In this document: piece after piece, positions 7,950 to 16,302 of the stretch
Position numbering within the stretch: position 1 is the stretch's first letter
Layout: each line of letters begins with the position of its first letter
Source of the DNA: Pelagibius sp. CAU 1746
GTDB taxonomy: Bacteria; Pseudomonadota; Alphaproteobacteria; Kiloniellales; Kiloniellaceae
Direction of reading: 5' to 3'
DNA: 64,000 nt
NCBI RefSeq assembly: GCF_039839785.1
Contig: NZ_JBDOQT010000001.1
Span: 930,001 to 994,000, forward strand
The notes under the pieces: model-generated
Told to the model about the DNA's origin: nothing
Databases searched by the model: none
Seen by the model: the letters and a program-made list of their open reading frames with translations, nothing else
Translations under genes and position numbers: made by a program

Positions 7950-9527
7950 TCAGATAACCCGGTTGGGGGGCAGGCGGACGATGGCCTTGGTGCCGACGCC
8001 GGGCTGGCTTTCCAGCTTCAGGCTGCCGCCGTGCAGCTTCACGAAGCCGTCGGAAAGCGGCAGGCCCAGGCCGGTGCCTTCGAACTGACGGCTGAGGCGG
8101 CTGTCGACCTGCTCGAAGGGGGCGAAGGCGCGGGGAATGTCCTCCGCCGCGATGCCGATGCCGGTGTCGCTCACCTCGAAGATGAAGCTGCCGTCGACGC
8201 CCCGGTGCGCGGCCAGGTCGACGTGGCCTTGCTCGGGCGTGAACTTGATGGCGTTGGACATGAGGTTCAGCAGCACCTGCTTCAGCTTGCGCTCGTCGGC
8301 CCTGAGGCGCGGCAGGCCCTCCGGCAGGTTCGTCGAAAGTCTCAGCGCCGCGCGCTTGGCGCGTTCGGCGACCAGGCGTTCGACGGCGCTGACGATGTCG
8401 TAGGGGCAGACCTCCTCGTCGCGCAATTCGTGGGCGCCGGCTTCGATCTTGGCGACGTCGAGTATGTCGTTGATCAGGGTCAGCAGGTGTTGCGCGCTCT
8501 CGTGGATGTCGGCGGCATAGCTCTTGTACTGGGCGCTGCCCAGCGGCCCCAGAAGTTCGCTCTCCATGATCTCGGAGAAGCCGATGACGGCGTTCAGCGG
8601 GGTGCGCAGTTCGTGGCTCATGTTGGCCAGGAACTCGGTCTTGGCGCGGTTGGCCAGTTCGGCGCTCTCCTTGGCGCTGATCAGCGCGTCCTCGCGCTGG
8701 CGCAGGGCGGTGATGTTCTCCGCCGTGCCGCGGTAGCCGAGGAAGTTGCCGCTGTCCGGGCAGTAGACCGGCAGGCCGTTGAGCCGGAACAGCAGCGCCT
8801 CGCCGTTGCGGTGCTTGACCTCGATCTCGACGTCGCGGAAGGGGGTGTGGCGTTCGCTGGTGGTCAGGGACAGCAGCTTGGGCGTGCGCTCGAGCGGCAG
8901 GTCGTTCAGCGAGCGGCCGATGATTTCCCGCGGGTGATAGCCCAGCGCGTCGTGAACGCGCGGCGAGACGAAGGTAAGGGTCAGGTCCCGGTCGGTTTCC
9001 CACACCCAGTCGGAGACCAGCCGCGTGGTGTCGTCCAGCCGCGTGGTGGCCTGCACCAGGGCGGTGGCCGTGGCCTTCAGTTTGGTGGTCGGCTCATAGA
9101 CCACGGCGGTGGCCCGCAGGCCGCCGTCGGTGCCGCGGATCGGCCGGCGCTTGGCGCGGTAGTATTCGGTGCGGCCGTCGATGATCAGTTTGTGTTCCTG
9201 GCTGACGGCGAGAGGCGTGGCGTCGCCGCCCTGCGGCAGCAGGCCGAGTGTGGTTGGGGTCGGCGCCGCGTCGGCCGCGGCCAGGGCCTCGGCGATCTTG
9301 TGGTAGCCCCTGTTGGCGTAGATCACCGAGCCGTCGCCGTCCAGGATACAGGTCGGCGGCCCTTCCTCCAGCAGTTCGTTCTGCAGGATACCCAGAAGCT
9401 CCTCGAGGTTCTGGCTGTGGCTGGCGGGCTCCATCGCCGGAGCCTTGGGCAGAGACACCGCTTTCGGCGCCCCGCCGGACTCGGCGTTGCGTGCCACCAT
9501 CTTGGGTTTGCCTACATCCGTCGTCAC
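7950..9527 (-). CDS. PAS sensor histidine kinase, cell-cycle kinase-like
   Basis: A 525-residue soluble kinase pointing toward the plus-strand cluster. An N-terminal PAS-like region (about 50-150) is followed by a clear PAS domain (about 170-285, VSDWVWETDRDLTLTFVSPR). The HisKA helix has H305 in LANMSHELRTPLNAVIGFSE, followed by HATPase motifs NLMSNAIKFTPE, DTGIGIA and GTGLGLPLS. The MSHELRTPLNAVIGFSEIM string is characteristic of alphaproteobacterial kinases of the PleC/DivJ-like group. There is no receiver of its own. It shares a 70-bp convergent gap with the receiver at 7461. Confidence 0.88.
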   Translation of the reverse strand: MTTDVGKPKMVARNAESGGAPKAVSLPKAPAMEPASHSQNLEELLGILQNELLEEGPPTCILDGDGSVIYANRGYHKIAEALAAADAAPTPTTLGLLPQGGDATPLAVSQEHKLIIDGRTEYYRAKRRPIRGTDGGLRATAVVYEPTTKLKATATALVQATTRLDDTTRLVSDWVWETDRDLTLTFVSPRVHDALGYHPREIIGRSLNDLPLERTPKLLSLTTSERHTPFRDVEIEVKHRNGEALLFRLNGLPVYCPDSGNFLGYRGTAENITALRQREDALISAKESAELANRAKTEFLANMSHELRTPLNAVIGFSEIMESELLGPLGSAQYKSYAADIHESAQHLLTLINDILDVAKIEAGAHELRDEEVCPYDIVSAVERLVAERAKRAALRLSTNLPEGLPRLRADERKLKQVLLNLMSNAIKFTPEQGHVDLAAHRGVDGSFIFEVSDTGIGIAAEDIPRAFAPFEQVDSRLSRQFEGTGLGLPLSDGFVKLHGGSLKLESQPGVGTKAIVRLPPNRVI

Positions 9528-9536
9528 CGGCCCCGT

Positions 9537-10706
9537 TTAACCCCTGCCTTCTTTGATGCCCGTACGTCGTGTCTTGTTCATTTCCAGATCCTGTACCGCG
9601 GCCTGGAATCCGGGATCGCGCTGCCAACTGCGCAGCACGTGCTGGGCGTCCTCGCGCTTGGTTCTGTCGAACAGCCGCGTCGCCCGCGCCAGGTCGCCGG
9701 GCGAGGTTTTCTGCCCGCCGGAGCCGGCGCTGCGGCTCAACAGGAACAGCGTGGCGAAGTCCTGCTTCGAAACCCCCATGGCCAGGCTGGCGATCGCCAG
9801 GCCCTCGCCGCCCGGGCCGTAGAGCACCTCGGCGCGCCGTGGCATTGCAATCCCGGTCCACTCCTCGAACAGCGCCTCGAAGAGCGGCACCTGCCCCTGG
9901 CGCAGCGTCTTGATCAGCAGCGCGGCGTTGACGGGGCGCTCGGCCGCCATGGACCGCGCCAGCTCGCCGGCGGTCTTCTCCAAGTTATCGCTCGGACCGT
10001 TGCCGTTGCGATAGTCCTCCACGCTGTCCAGGACGCTGCCTTCCAGGGCGTCGTCCAGGGCGGTGGGGTGAATGTCGTAGTTCTGCAGGATCTCGCCGCG
10101 CAGGCTGGCGGCGACGACCCAGTAGAGGCGGGCCGCCAACTCGGCGGTCAGGTCCTGGCGGCGCACCAGCGGTTCCTGGTAGCTGTCGATATGCTCGGCC
10201 TGCTCTGCCAGATAGGCCAGGGTGGCCTTGGAGATGCGCGCGCTTTGATTCTCCAGCAGGGCGGTGATCACGTCGCTGTCCTGGGTGTTGACCAGTTCGT
10301 CGGACACGGCCTCGCTGAGGTCGCGGCGGCGGGCGATGGCGATCTGATGCTGGCGGCTGCGGTGCTGAATGATGCGGATCAGCTCCTCGTCCGACAGCAG
10401 GGTGGAGCGCAGCAGCACCGGCTGGGCGACGGCGAATTCGTCGTTGGCCAGGGCGACGATCAGGGCGTGGGGGGCCGCCGCGTTGCGGGACAGGCGCTCG
10501 GCCAGCCGCTGGCGGATCGGAACCTCGAATTCGTGGATCAGCTTGTCGAGGATGTCGAACATCAGGTCGCGTTCCTGATCGCTCAGCATGTGCTCGCGCT
10601 CGAGGGACAACTGAGCGATGCGCGTCGTCAGCTGTTCGCGACCCTCAATCGACTTGTCCAGCGCAAGCTGTAACAGAGAATGAAGATCCTGATCCTGATC
10701 GTTCAT
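9537..10706 (-). CDS. DUF2336 domain protein
   Basis: A 389-residue, mostly helical protein matching the DUF2336 family, common in Rhodospirillales and Rhizobiales. Visible family features are the LVNTQDSDVITALLENQSARIS-type repeat (about 135-165) and the AVAQPVLLRSTLLSDEELI segment (about 90-115), where HEAT-like helices carry paired Asp/Glu and Asn residues. The function is unknown. It lies 9 bp upstream of the PAS kinase on the same strand and is probably co-transcribed, which hints at a signalling role. Confidence 0.82.
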   Translation of the reverse strand: MNDQDQDLHSLLQLALDKSIEGREQLTTRIAQLSLEREHMLSDQERDLMFDILDKLIHEFEVPIRQRLAERLSRNAAAPHALIVALANDEFAVAQPVLLRSTLLSDEELIRIIQHRSRQHQIAIARRRDLSEAVSDELVNTQDSDVITALLENQSARISKATLAYLAEQAEHIDSYQEPLVRRQDLTAELAARLYWVVAASLRGEILQNYDIHPTALDDALEGSVLDSVEDYRNGNGPSDNLEKTAGELARSMAAERPVNAALLIKTLRQGQVPLFEALFEEWTGIAMPRRAEVLYGPGGEGLAIASLAMGVSKQDFATLFLLSRSAGSGGQKTSPGDLARATRLFDRTKREDAQHVLRSWQRDPGFQAAVQDLEMNKTRRTGIKEGRG

Positions 10707-11232
10707 TCAGCTCTTCCCGATTTCCCCGGCCGCCCGGTCCGATCCGTGCCGGAGCCTCACCATGAGAACCCCAACCACAGGCCCGGCGACGTGTTGTCTT
10801 CCCCGGGTCCCCTTTAGCGATTCGGACAAGACGACCGCTCCCCCGCAAGAAATAGTAAATTAAGGTAAAAACAATGTGAAGTTTGATCTTTATTTCTTCT
10901 AGGGGTTTGCCTTGGACCCGGTAAAGTAATCATCGTCCTGCAAGGAATTAGGCCTCGGCGAATGCTGTGGCTGGGCGGCAGCCGCCATTTCGGGCGCCGC
11001 CTGCGATCTCGATCGATGTCAAAATAATCTTTTCTTGTCAAAAGTTTAAGGCCGAATTTGGAGGTTCGCCGAATTGCGGGCGGGAAAACCGAGGTCCGTA
11101 GGTTTCGGAAATCTCTGCTTAGTAATTGTGATTAAGTTGAATGAAGGAATGATTATTGTTTCCACTTTAACGAGTATTTTTACGGTCGAGGGATTCACGC
11201 GGCATTAACCGGCGAGCGAAAATACTGGGCTC
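10707..11232. promoter_or_regulatory. 526-bp AT-rich divergent promoter region
   Basis: This spacer is strikingly AT-rich compared with its surroundings, especially 10840-10910 and 11025-11210. It contains several TTAA tetramers (near 10857, 11045, 11131, 11166 and 11203), the half-sites used by the alphaproteobacterial regulator CtrA, but no clean TTAA-N7-TTAA pair was found. It separates the minus-strand DUF2336 gene from the plus-strand small protein at 11233. The AT-rich strip could also mark bound nucleoid proteins. Confidence 0.45.
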
Positions 11233-11496
11233 ATGCAAACCGGATCCGCCACTTTCTCCACGCTTTCCCTGGCCATGATGAAGGCCCTGGGCGTCGAGTC
11301 GCCGGGCGCTCCTGCGGGGCCGAAGGCCGGAGCCGTGGCCGCCGCGCCCGTGGCGGCGGGGCCGGTGCCGGCAGCCGAGGGAGCCGGCTCCGATCCGGCG
11401 GCCAGCCTGGGGACTGACCCGGGGATTGACCCGGGGATTGACCTGGGGGTCGCCAAGACCATTCCGCGCGGCAGCTTCGTCGACCTCAAGGTCTGA
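11233..11496 (+). CDS. small Ala/Gly/Pro-rich protein, possibly YjfB-like
   Basis: An 87-residue protein with a start region TFSTLSLAMMKALGVE, a low-complexity Ala/Gly/Pro middle, an internal repeat (GTDPGIDPGIDLGV) and the end IPRGSFVDLKV. The helix-linker-GxxVDxxV layout resembles the YjfB family of small motility-associated proteins (PF14070), though the middle is much longer. This match is weak and made by eye. The AT-rich promoter region directly upstream, the ATG at the AT/GC boundary and the lack of a competing frame support a real gene. Confidence 0.5.
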   Translation: MQTGSATFSTLSLAMMKALGVESPGAPAGPKAGAVAAAPVAAGPVPAAEGAGSDPAASLGTDPGIDPGIDLGVAKTIPRGSFVDLKV

Positions 11497-11574
11497 CCGC
11501 TTCCCCGCGTCCGGGCTGCGTCTTTTTTCCCGCGCTTTCTTGTCGTGCCGCCCGCCCTGGGCCACCATGACGCC

Positions 11575-12156
11575 ATGGGCGCTTCCGACGATTTCGCGAC
11601 AACTCCCGCCGCCGGCGGCGCGACGGGCGCGCGTTTCGAGCAACGGGTGCCGGAGGGCGACGACCGCCCGCGGCTGGTCTGCGCCGACTGCGGCTTCATC
11701 AACTACGAGAATCCCAAGATCGTCGTCGGCTCGGTCGCCGCCTGGGAGGGCCGGATATTGCTGTGCCGGCGCGCCATCGAGCCGCGGCGGGGGTTCTGGA
11801 CCCTGCCGGCCGGCTACATGGAGTTGAACGAGCGGGCGGAAGAGGGCGCGCGCCGCGAAGCCTGGGAGGAGGCGCGGGCCCGCCTGGAGATCGACCAGTT
11901 GCTGGCGGTCTATTCGATCCCGCGAATCTCGCAGGTTCAACTGATCTTCCGGGCGCGCCTGACCTCGCCGCAGGTGGCGGCGGGGCCGGAGACGCTGGAG
12001 CTGGACCTTTTCGACTGGCGGGACATTCCCTGGGACCAACTCGCCTTTCCCTCGGTACACTGGGCACTCAAGGACTACCGCGCCGTAAGGGACCAGCGGG
12101 TCTTCGCGCCGCGCGGCAATCCTCCAGGGGAGGATGGCGGGTTCAGCCATCCCTAG
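11575..12156 (+). CDS. Nudix hydrolase with N-terminal zinc-ribbon-like motif
   Basis: A 193-residue enzyme. Residues near 40-60 carry [20 protein letters not shown], the half zinc ribbon typical of one Nudix subgroup. The Nudix box follows at about 80-105 ([20 protein letters not shown]), with the catalytic REAWEE glutamates intact. Family members hydrolyse nucleoside diphosphates linked to other moieties, such as ADP-ribose or NADH-like compounds. The exact substrate is unknown. The ATG at 11575 is chosen; a GTG at 11545 would add ten residues without family support. Confidence 0.85.
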   Translation: MGASDDFATTPAAGGATGARFEQRVPEGDDRPRLVCADCGFINYENPKIVVGSVAAWEGRILLCRRAIEPRRGFWTLPAGYMELNERAEEGARREAWEEARARLEIDQLLAVYSIPRISQVQLIFRARLTSPQVAAGPETLELDLFDWRDIPWDQLAFPSVHWALKDYRAVRDQRVFAPRGNPPGEDGGFSHP

Positions 12157-12199
12157 CGGCCTGTGCTGCCGGAAACGGAAAGCCGAAGGAGACCGCGCC

Positions 12200-12640
12200 A
12201 TGACAGACTGCAGAAACCGGTTCGCGCCCTTCGTCCTCGGGCTGTTGCTGTGCGCAGGCCTCAGCGCGCCGGCGCGGTCAGCCGACCCTCTCTTCGCCCA
12301 CGAACAGCCGCGCTACCGCAGCGGCGCCGAGCTGCTGGAGGACTGCAAGTCGGCCGAGCCCGCGGATCGGGCGCGCTGCGCCGGCTATGTCATGGCGGTG
12401 GCCGATATGCTGGGCGGCGCCTCGGCGCGCATCGACGGGCTGCAGGCCTGCCTAAAGGGCGACGAGACCGTGGAGGAATTGCTGGATGTGGTGCGCCGGC
12501 ACCTGGAGGTCAATCCGGCGCGGGCCGTCCTGAAGGGAGACGGCGCGGTCGCCTATGCCCTGTCGATCTACCGGCCTTGCGCGGACTCCGAGGCCACCTT
12601 CGAGGAACGGCTGCGCGAAGGCGTCTCGCCGGAGCGCTGA
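12200..12640 (+). CDS. Rap1a/Tai-like secreted protein
   Basis: A 146-residue protein with a signal peptide (basic start, hydrophobic FVLGLLLCAGL, cleavage near ARSAD). The mature part has the Rap1a/Tai layout: SGAELLEDCKS, a central CAGYVMAVADML, then CLKGDETVEELLDVVRRHLEVNP and YRPC, with four cysteines that can form two disulfides. In Serratia, Rap1a proteins neutralise type VI amidase effectors; orphan homologues in alphaproteobacteria have unknown roles, and no T6SS or amidase gene is nearby. The ATG at 12200 follows AAGGAGA. Its 3' end overlaps the convergent channel gene by 73 bp. Confidence 0.75.
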   Translation: MTDCRNRFAPFVLGLLLCAGLSAPARSADPLFAHEQPRYRSGAELLEDCKSAEPADRARCAGYVMAVADMLGGASARIDGLQACLKGDETVEELLDVVRRHLEVNPARAVLKGDGAVAYALSIYRPCADSEATFEERLREGVSPER

Positions 12641-13482
12641 TCCTCCAGCAGCCGGCGGACCGTCCGCAGCTCTGCGCGAAGCTCTTTCAGGTCGTCTTCC
12701 AGGCGCTGCGCGTCGCCGTGCGATTGCCGGCTGAACTCGGCCAGCGCCTGCTGGTTCTCGGCGTCATGCTGGCTCTGCATGGCGTTGACGATGATGGCGA
12801 TGAAGAGGTTCAGCACGGCGAAGCTGGTAATGAGGATGAAGGGCACGAAGAAGGCCCAGGCCAGGGGATAGACCTCCATGACCGGGCGCACGATGCCCAT
12901 GGACCAACTCTCCAGCGTCATGATCTGGAACAGCGAGTAGGCCGCGGCGCCGATGCTGCCGAACCACTCCGGAAAGGCGCTGCCGAACAGCTTGGTCGCC
13001 ATCACCGAGAAGACGTAATAGAGCAGCGCCAGCAGCGCGACGATGGAGGCCATGCCGGGGATCGCCCCCAGCAGCGCCTGCACCACCTTGCGCATCGAAG
13101 GCACGACGGAGACCAGGCGCAGCACCCGCAGCACGCGCAGCGCCCTCAGCACCGAGAAGGCGGCGGAGGCGGGCACCAGGCTGATGGCCACGACGGCGAA
13201 GTCGAAGAGGTTCCAGGGGTCGGCGAAGAAGCGGCGGCGGTAGGTCCAGAGCTTCAGCAGGATCTCGGCGGCGAAGACGGCGATGATGAGGCGGTCGAGC
13301 GCAACCAGCAGGCCGCCGGCCGCCGCCATGGCGCGGGGTGACGTCTCCAGGCCCAGGATGGCCGCGTTGAGCAGGATCAGGATGGTGATGCTGCGCTGGA
13401 AGGCCACCGACTCGATGAAGCCCTGAAGGCGGGAAGGCGCCGCCTGTTGCGGCTGCGCCGCCGCCGTCGGATTTTCCGTCAC
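12568..13482 (-). CDS. NaChBac-type voltage-gated sodium channel
   Basis: A 304-residue single-domain ion channel with six membrane segments. S4 has arginines every third residue (R113, R116, R119, R122 in VLRALRVLRVLRLV). The pore loop carries TLESWS at 189-194, the signature selectivity filter of bacterial sodium channels; four subunits assemble into the pore. After S6 (FAVLNLFIAIIVNAM) a charged helical tail (about 240-285) fits the C-terminal coiled coil that stabilises the tetramer. In bacteria these channels are linked to motility, chemotaxis and pH homeostasis. The stop lies inside the convergent secreted-protein gene. Confidence 0.9.
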   Translation of the reverse strand: MTENPTAAAQPQQAAPSRLQGFIESVAFQRSITILILLNAAILGLETSPRAMAAAGGLLVALDRLIIAVFAAEILLKLWTYRRRFFADPWNLFDFAVVAISLVPASAAFSVLRALRVLRVLRLVSVVPSMRKVVQALLGAIPGMASIVALLALLYYVFSVMATKLFGSAFPEWFGSIGAAAYSLFQIMTLESWSMGIVRPVMEVYPLAWAFFVPFILITSFAVLNLFIAIIVNAMQSQHDAENQQALAEFSRQSHGDAQRLEDDLKELRAELRTVRRLLEDQRSGETPSRSRSSKVASESAQGR

Positions 13483-13545
13483 GCCGTTGCTCCCCTTCCC
13501 GGTCCTGGCTGCTGCGGCTTTAGATGAGGCGCGGGGGCGCCTGCT

Positions 13546-14472
13546 TCAAGAAGCCGGTGCCCCCGCGCGCTCGCCTTCCAGGAGTGCGCGCTGCCGGCGC
13601 AGCGACTCGTAGAGCAGGTCCAAGAGGACGCGGATGCGCGCGGTGCGCTGCAGGTCGGGATGGGTCAGCAGCCAGAGCTCGGTATCGAGGGCGGGAATCG
13701 GCGCGCCGAGCCGCCGCAGTGCAGGATTGCCGTCGCCGAGGAAGCAAGGCAGCAGCGCCAGGCCGAGCCCGGCGCGCGCCGCGCCGGCCTGGTTGAGCAG
13801 GGAGTTGGAGCGGAAGCCGATGTCGTGGCGGTCGGTGTTCTCGGCGATCCAGCGCGCCGCGGCCGGCGGGCCGGCGCCTTCCTCCCAGGCGATCCAGCGC
13901 TGCCCGGCCCAGTGCTCTCGGTCTCGCGTTTCCGCGTCCGGCGGCACAAGTGCGGCGGCGGCGTAGACCGCGCTGGCGACCCCCGCGACGCGGCGCCCGG
14001 CCAGGGTCTCCGGCGGGCGGCGCGTGGGGCGCAGCGCGACATCGGCTTCGCGGCGGGTCAGGTTCAGCATGCGGTTGTCGACGATTAGTTCAACCGTGAT
14101 GTCGGGATAGCGCGCGGTGAAGTCGCCGAGCGCCGGCATGATCATGACTTCGGCGAGGTCGTCCGGCGCGGTGAGACGCAGGCTGCCGGTCAGTCTCAGG
14201 TCCTGGCCGCTGAGCCGGCGCTCCAGCGCCTCCACCTCGGCCTCGACCCGCTCGGCGGTGCGCAGCAGATCCTCGCCGGCCGCGGTGGTGACGTAGCTGC
14301 CGCCCTGGCGCTCGAAGAGGCGGGCGCCGAGCCGGCCCTCGATGGCGGCCAGGCGGCGGAACACCGTGGAGTGGTTGACCCGCAGGCGCCGCGCCGCGCC
14401 GGCCAGGGTCCCCTCGCGGGCGATGGCCAGGAGAGTGCGCAGGTCGCCGGTGATGTCGGGCGTGGGGGTCAT
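13546..14472 (-). CDS. LysR family transcriptional regulator
   Basis: A 308-residue regulator with an N-terminal winged helix (about 8-65; AGAARRLRVNHSTVFRRLAAIEGRLG) and a C-terminal two-lobed effector domain (from about 93, LTGSLRLTAPDDLAE). It belongs to the LysR group whose members often lack an identified ligand. It is divergent from the doxX gene, with a 156-bp shared spacer that holds a perfect 14-bp palindrome, so it probably controls the doxX-hydroquinone reductase unit and itself. Confidence 0.9.
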   Translation of the reverse strand: MTPTPDITGDLRTLLAIAREGTLAGAARRLRVNHSTVFRRLAAIEGRLGARLFERQGGSYVTTAAGEDLLRTAERVEAEVEALERRLSGQDLRLTGSLRLTAPDDLAEVMIMPALGDFTARYPDITVELIVDNRMLNLTRREADVALRPTRRPPETLAGRRVAGVASAVYAAAALVPPDAETRDREHWAGQRWIAWEEGAGPPAAARWIAENTDRHDIGFRSNSLLNQAGAARAGLGLALLPCFLGDGNPALRRLGAPIPALDTELWLLTHPDLQRTARIRVLLDLLYESLRRQRALLEGERAGAPAS

Positions 14473-14498
14473 GGGCGGCGGCCGCGGGTTTTGGTTGT

Positions 14499-14512
14499 TT
14501 GCATTAATGCAA
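14499..14512. promoter_or_regulatory. palindrome TTGCATTAATGCAA, candidate LysR operator
   Basis: This is a perfect 14-bp inverted repeat of the T-N11-A type bound by LysR regulators. It lies 27 bp upstream of the LysR start codon and about 117 bp upstream of doxX, in the AT-rich part of their shared promoter. The next bases (GGTTTGTTTATTTTGGTT) are unusually T-rich. The role is inferred from position and symmetry. Confidence 0.6.
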
Positions 14513-14628
14513 TGAAGGTTTGTTTATTTTGGTTATCGACGTGCGCAAAGGCAAATCATATCTCTCTTCGCACGACCAGCCGACGCGATCTTCCGCCAGC
14601 GGAGGCGCGCGCGAAGAGGAGAAATCTC

Positions 14629-15063
14629 ATGATCGATAGCAAAACCGCCCCTTACGCCGCCCTCGTCCTGCGGGTCGCCCTGGGGCTCATGTTTCTGGCC
14701 CACAGCCTGGTGCTGAAGGTCATCGTCTTCACCGTTCCCGGCACCGTGGGCTTCTACGAATCCATCGGCCTGCCCGGCAGCTTCGCCTACCTGACCATCC
14801 TGGCGGAGGTCGTCGGCGGCATCGCCCTCATCCTCGGCATCCAGGTGCGCCTCGTCGCCCTGGGCGTTCTGCCGGTGCTGATCGGCGCCGTCTGGTTCCA
14901 TTCCGGCAACGGCTGGGTCTTCTCCAACGAGGGCGGCGGCTGGGAGTACCCGGTCTTTCTCATCGTCGCCCTCGGCGTGCAGGCCCTGCTGGGCGCCGGC
15001 GCCCATGCGGTGAATCTGCCGCTGACCGCGTCGCAGCGGGCGGCCCAGAAGGCGTCGGCCTGA
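14629..15063 (+). CDS. DoxX family membrane protein
   Basis: A 144-residue protein with four membrane segments matching the DoxX family (ALVLRVALGLMFLAHSLVLK at the start, EVVGGIALILGIQVRLVAL in the second half). DoxX proteins are quinone-linked membrane proteins whose exact activity is often unknown; the E. coli homologue YqjF lies next to the glutathionyl-hydroquinone reductase YqjG, exactly as here. The ATG at 14629 follows GAAGAGGAGAAA; the open frame extends upstream without family support. It is divergent from the LysR gene. Confidence 0.85.
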   Translation: MIDSKTAPYAALVLRVALGLMFLAHSLVLKVIVFTVPGTVGFYESIGLPGSFAYLTILAEVVGGIALILGIQVRLVALGVLPVLIGAVWFHSGNGWVFSNEGGGWEYPVFLIVALGVQALLGAGAHAVNLPLTASQRAAQKASA

Positions 15064-15205
15064 AGCGCCCTTCCAAGGCAGGCCTTGCCCGTCACACGCG
15101 GGAACACCTCAAGCGGACCAAACGGGGCCGCGTGCTGCCGGTCCCCCTGCTTTCCCCCAAAGCATCGGCGGCGCGCGGCCCTTCTTTTTCGGAAGGAACA
15201 AGAAC

Positions 15206-16165
15206 ATGAAAGCCCTGATCAACGGCGTCTGGCATTCGCCCGTCGAAGACCGCGCCGCCTATGACGCCGCCCGCGCGGCCCAGCCCGAGGGTCTCTTCCT
15301 CCGCTGGGTCAACGCCGATCCGGCCGCGGCCTTTCCCGCCAGGGCCGGGCGCTATCACCTCTACGTTTCCTACGCCTGCCCCTTCGCCCATCGCGCCATC
15401 CTCTACCGCGCATTGCTGGGCCTGGAGGAGGTTCTCCCCATGTGGGTGGCGCATCCGCGCTGGAGCGGCCCCGGCGGCTGGACCTTCACACCCGATCCCT
15501 GCTTTCCCGAAGTGACGGAAGACGGCGCGAACGGCCTCGACGCGCTGTGGCAGCTTTACGTGAAGGCGGCGCCGGATTTCACCGGCAAGGTGACGGTGCC
15601 GGTGCTCTGGGACAGCGAGACCAAGACCATCGTCAGCACCGAATCCGCCGACATCATGCGCATGCTGGACCTTGGTTTCGCCGGCCTGCGCGATAGCGAC
15701 CTGACGTTTTACCCGGCGCGCCTGCGCGACGACATCGACGCCCTGGGCGGCTTCATCCGCCGCAAGGTGAACGGCGGCGTCTACAAGGCGGGCTTCGCCG
15801 CCGACCAGGAGTCCTTCGATGCCGCGGTCGCGGAGTTCTTCGCCGCCCTCGACCATCTGGAAGGCCTGCTCGGCGACGACCGGCCCTACCTGCTGGGCAA
15901 CTGGGCCACCGAGGCGGATTGGCTGCTGTTCCCGACGCTGGTGCGCCTTGACGCGGTCTATGCCGGCGCCTTGAAGGTGAACCTGAAACGCCTGTCGGAC
16001 TACCCGAAGCTGGCGGCGCATACGCAGCGCCTCTACGCCGGGCCCGGTGTCGCCGCGACGGTGAAGCTGAACCACGTGAAGCGCCACTACTACGACGACC
16101 TGGGCGTCACCAACCCCGCGCTGATCCCGCCGGGTCCGAGAACGCCGTTTGAGGCGGCGGCCTAA
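15206..16165 (+). CDS. glutathionyl-hydroquinone reductase (YqjG/ECM4 type)
   Basis: A 319-residue Xi-class glutathione transferase. The catalytic cysteine is C58 in VSYACPFAHRAI, followed by the WVAHPRW and long FTPDP loop typical of the family, and a C-terminal all-helical GST domain (about 175-300). These enzymes reduce glutathionylated hydroquinones with a second glutathione, releasing oxidised glutathione. Many relatives have CPWAHR, so Phe60 for Trp is a small deviation. It follows doxX in the E. coli yqjF-yqjG order. Confidence 0.88.
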   Translation: MKALINGVWHSPVEDRAAYDAARAAQPEGLFLRWVNADPAAAFPARAGRYHLYVSYACPFAHRAILYRALLGLEEVLPMWVAHPRWSGPGGWTFTPDPCFPEVTEDGANGLDALWQLYVKAAPDFTGKVTVPVLWDSETKTIVSTESADIMRMLDLGFAGLRDSDLTFYPARLRDDIDALGGFIRRKVNGGVYKAGFAADQESFDAAVAEFFAALDHLEGLLGDDRPYLLGNWATEADWLLFPTLVRLDAVYAGALKVNLKRLSDYPKLAAHTQRLYAGPGVAATVKLNHVKRHYYDDLGVTNPALIPPGPRTPFEAAA

Positions 16166-16200
16166 GCAGCCTTCGCGGGATCGTGCGCCTTCCCTCATTT

Positions 16201-16284
16201 CGTCATGCTCGGGCTTGACCCGAGCATCCAGGGCGGCGTCTGCGCGGATGGCCCTGGACCCTCGGGTCAAGCCCGAGGGTGACG
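16201..16284. repeat. dispersed palindromic element with nested hairpins
   Basis: Two 34-nt arms (16201-16234 and 16251-16284) are inverted copies differing at four paired positions. Each arm holds its own hairpin: CTCGGGCTTGACCCGAG and CTCGGGTCAAGCCCGAG. The changes in the two arms (TGC/GCA against CCC/GGG) keep each inner hairpin extended, which points to selection for structure or to copying as a unit. The element lies between two convergent genes. Similar GACCCGAG-type elements are widespread in alphaproteobacterial intergenic DNA. Confidence 0.75.
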
Positions 16285-16302
16285 ACGGGGGAGTAACGCG
16301 CG

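Noticed and set aside
8031-10673. 880-residue plus-strand open frame
   Set aside because: It runs antisense to the PAS kinase and the DUF2336 gene. It exists because GC-rich DNA has few stops. Both real genes have clear family motifs on the other strand.
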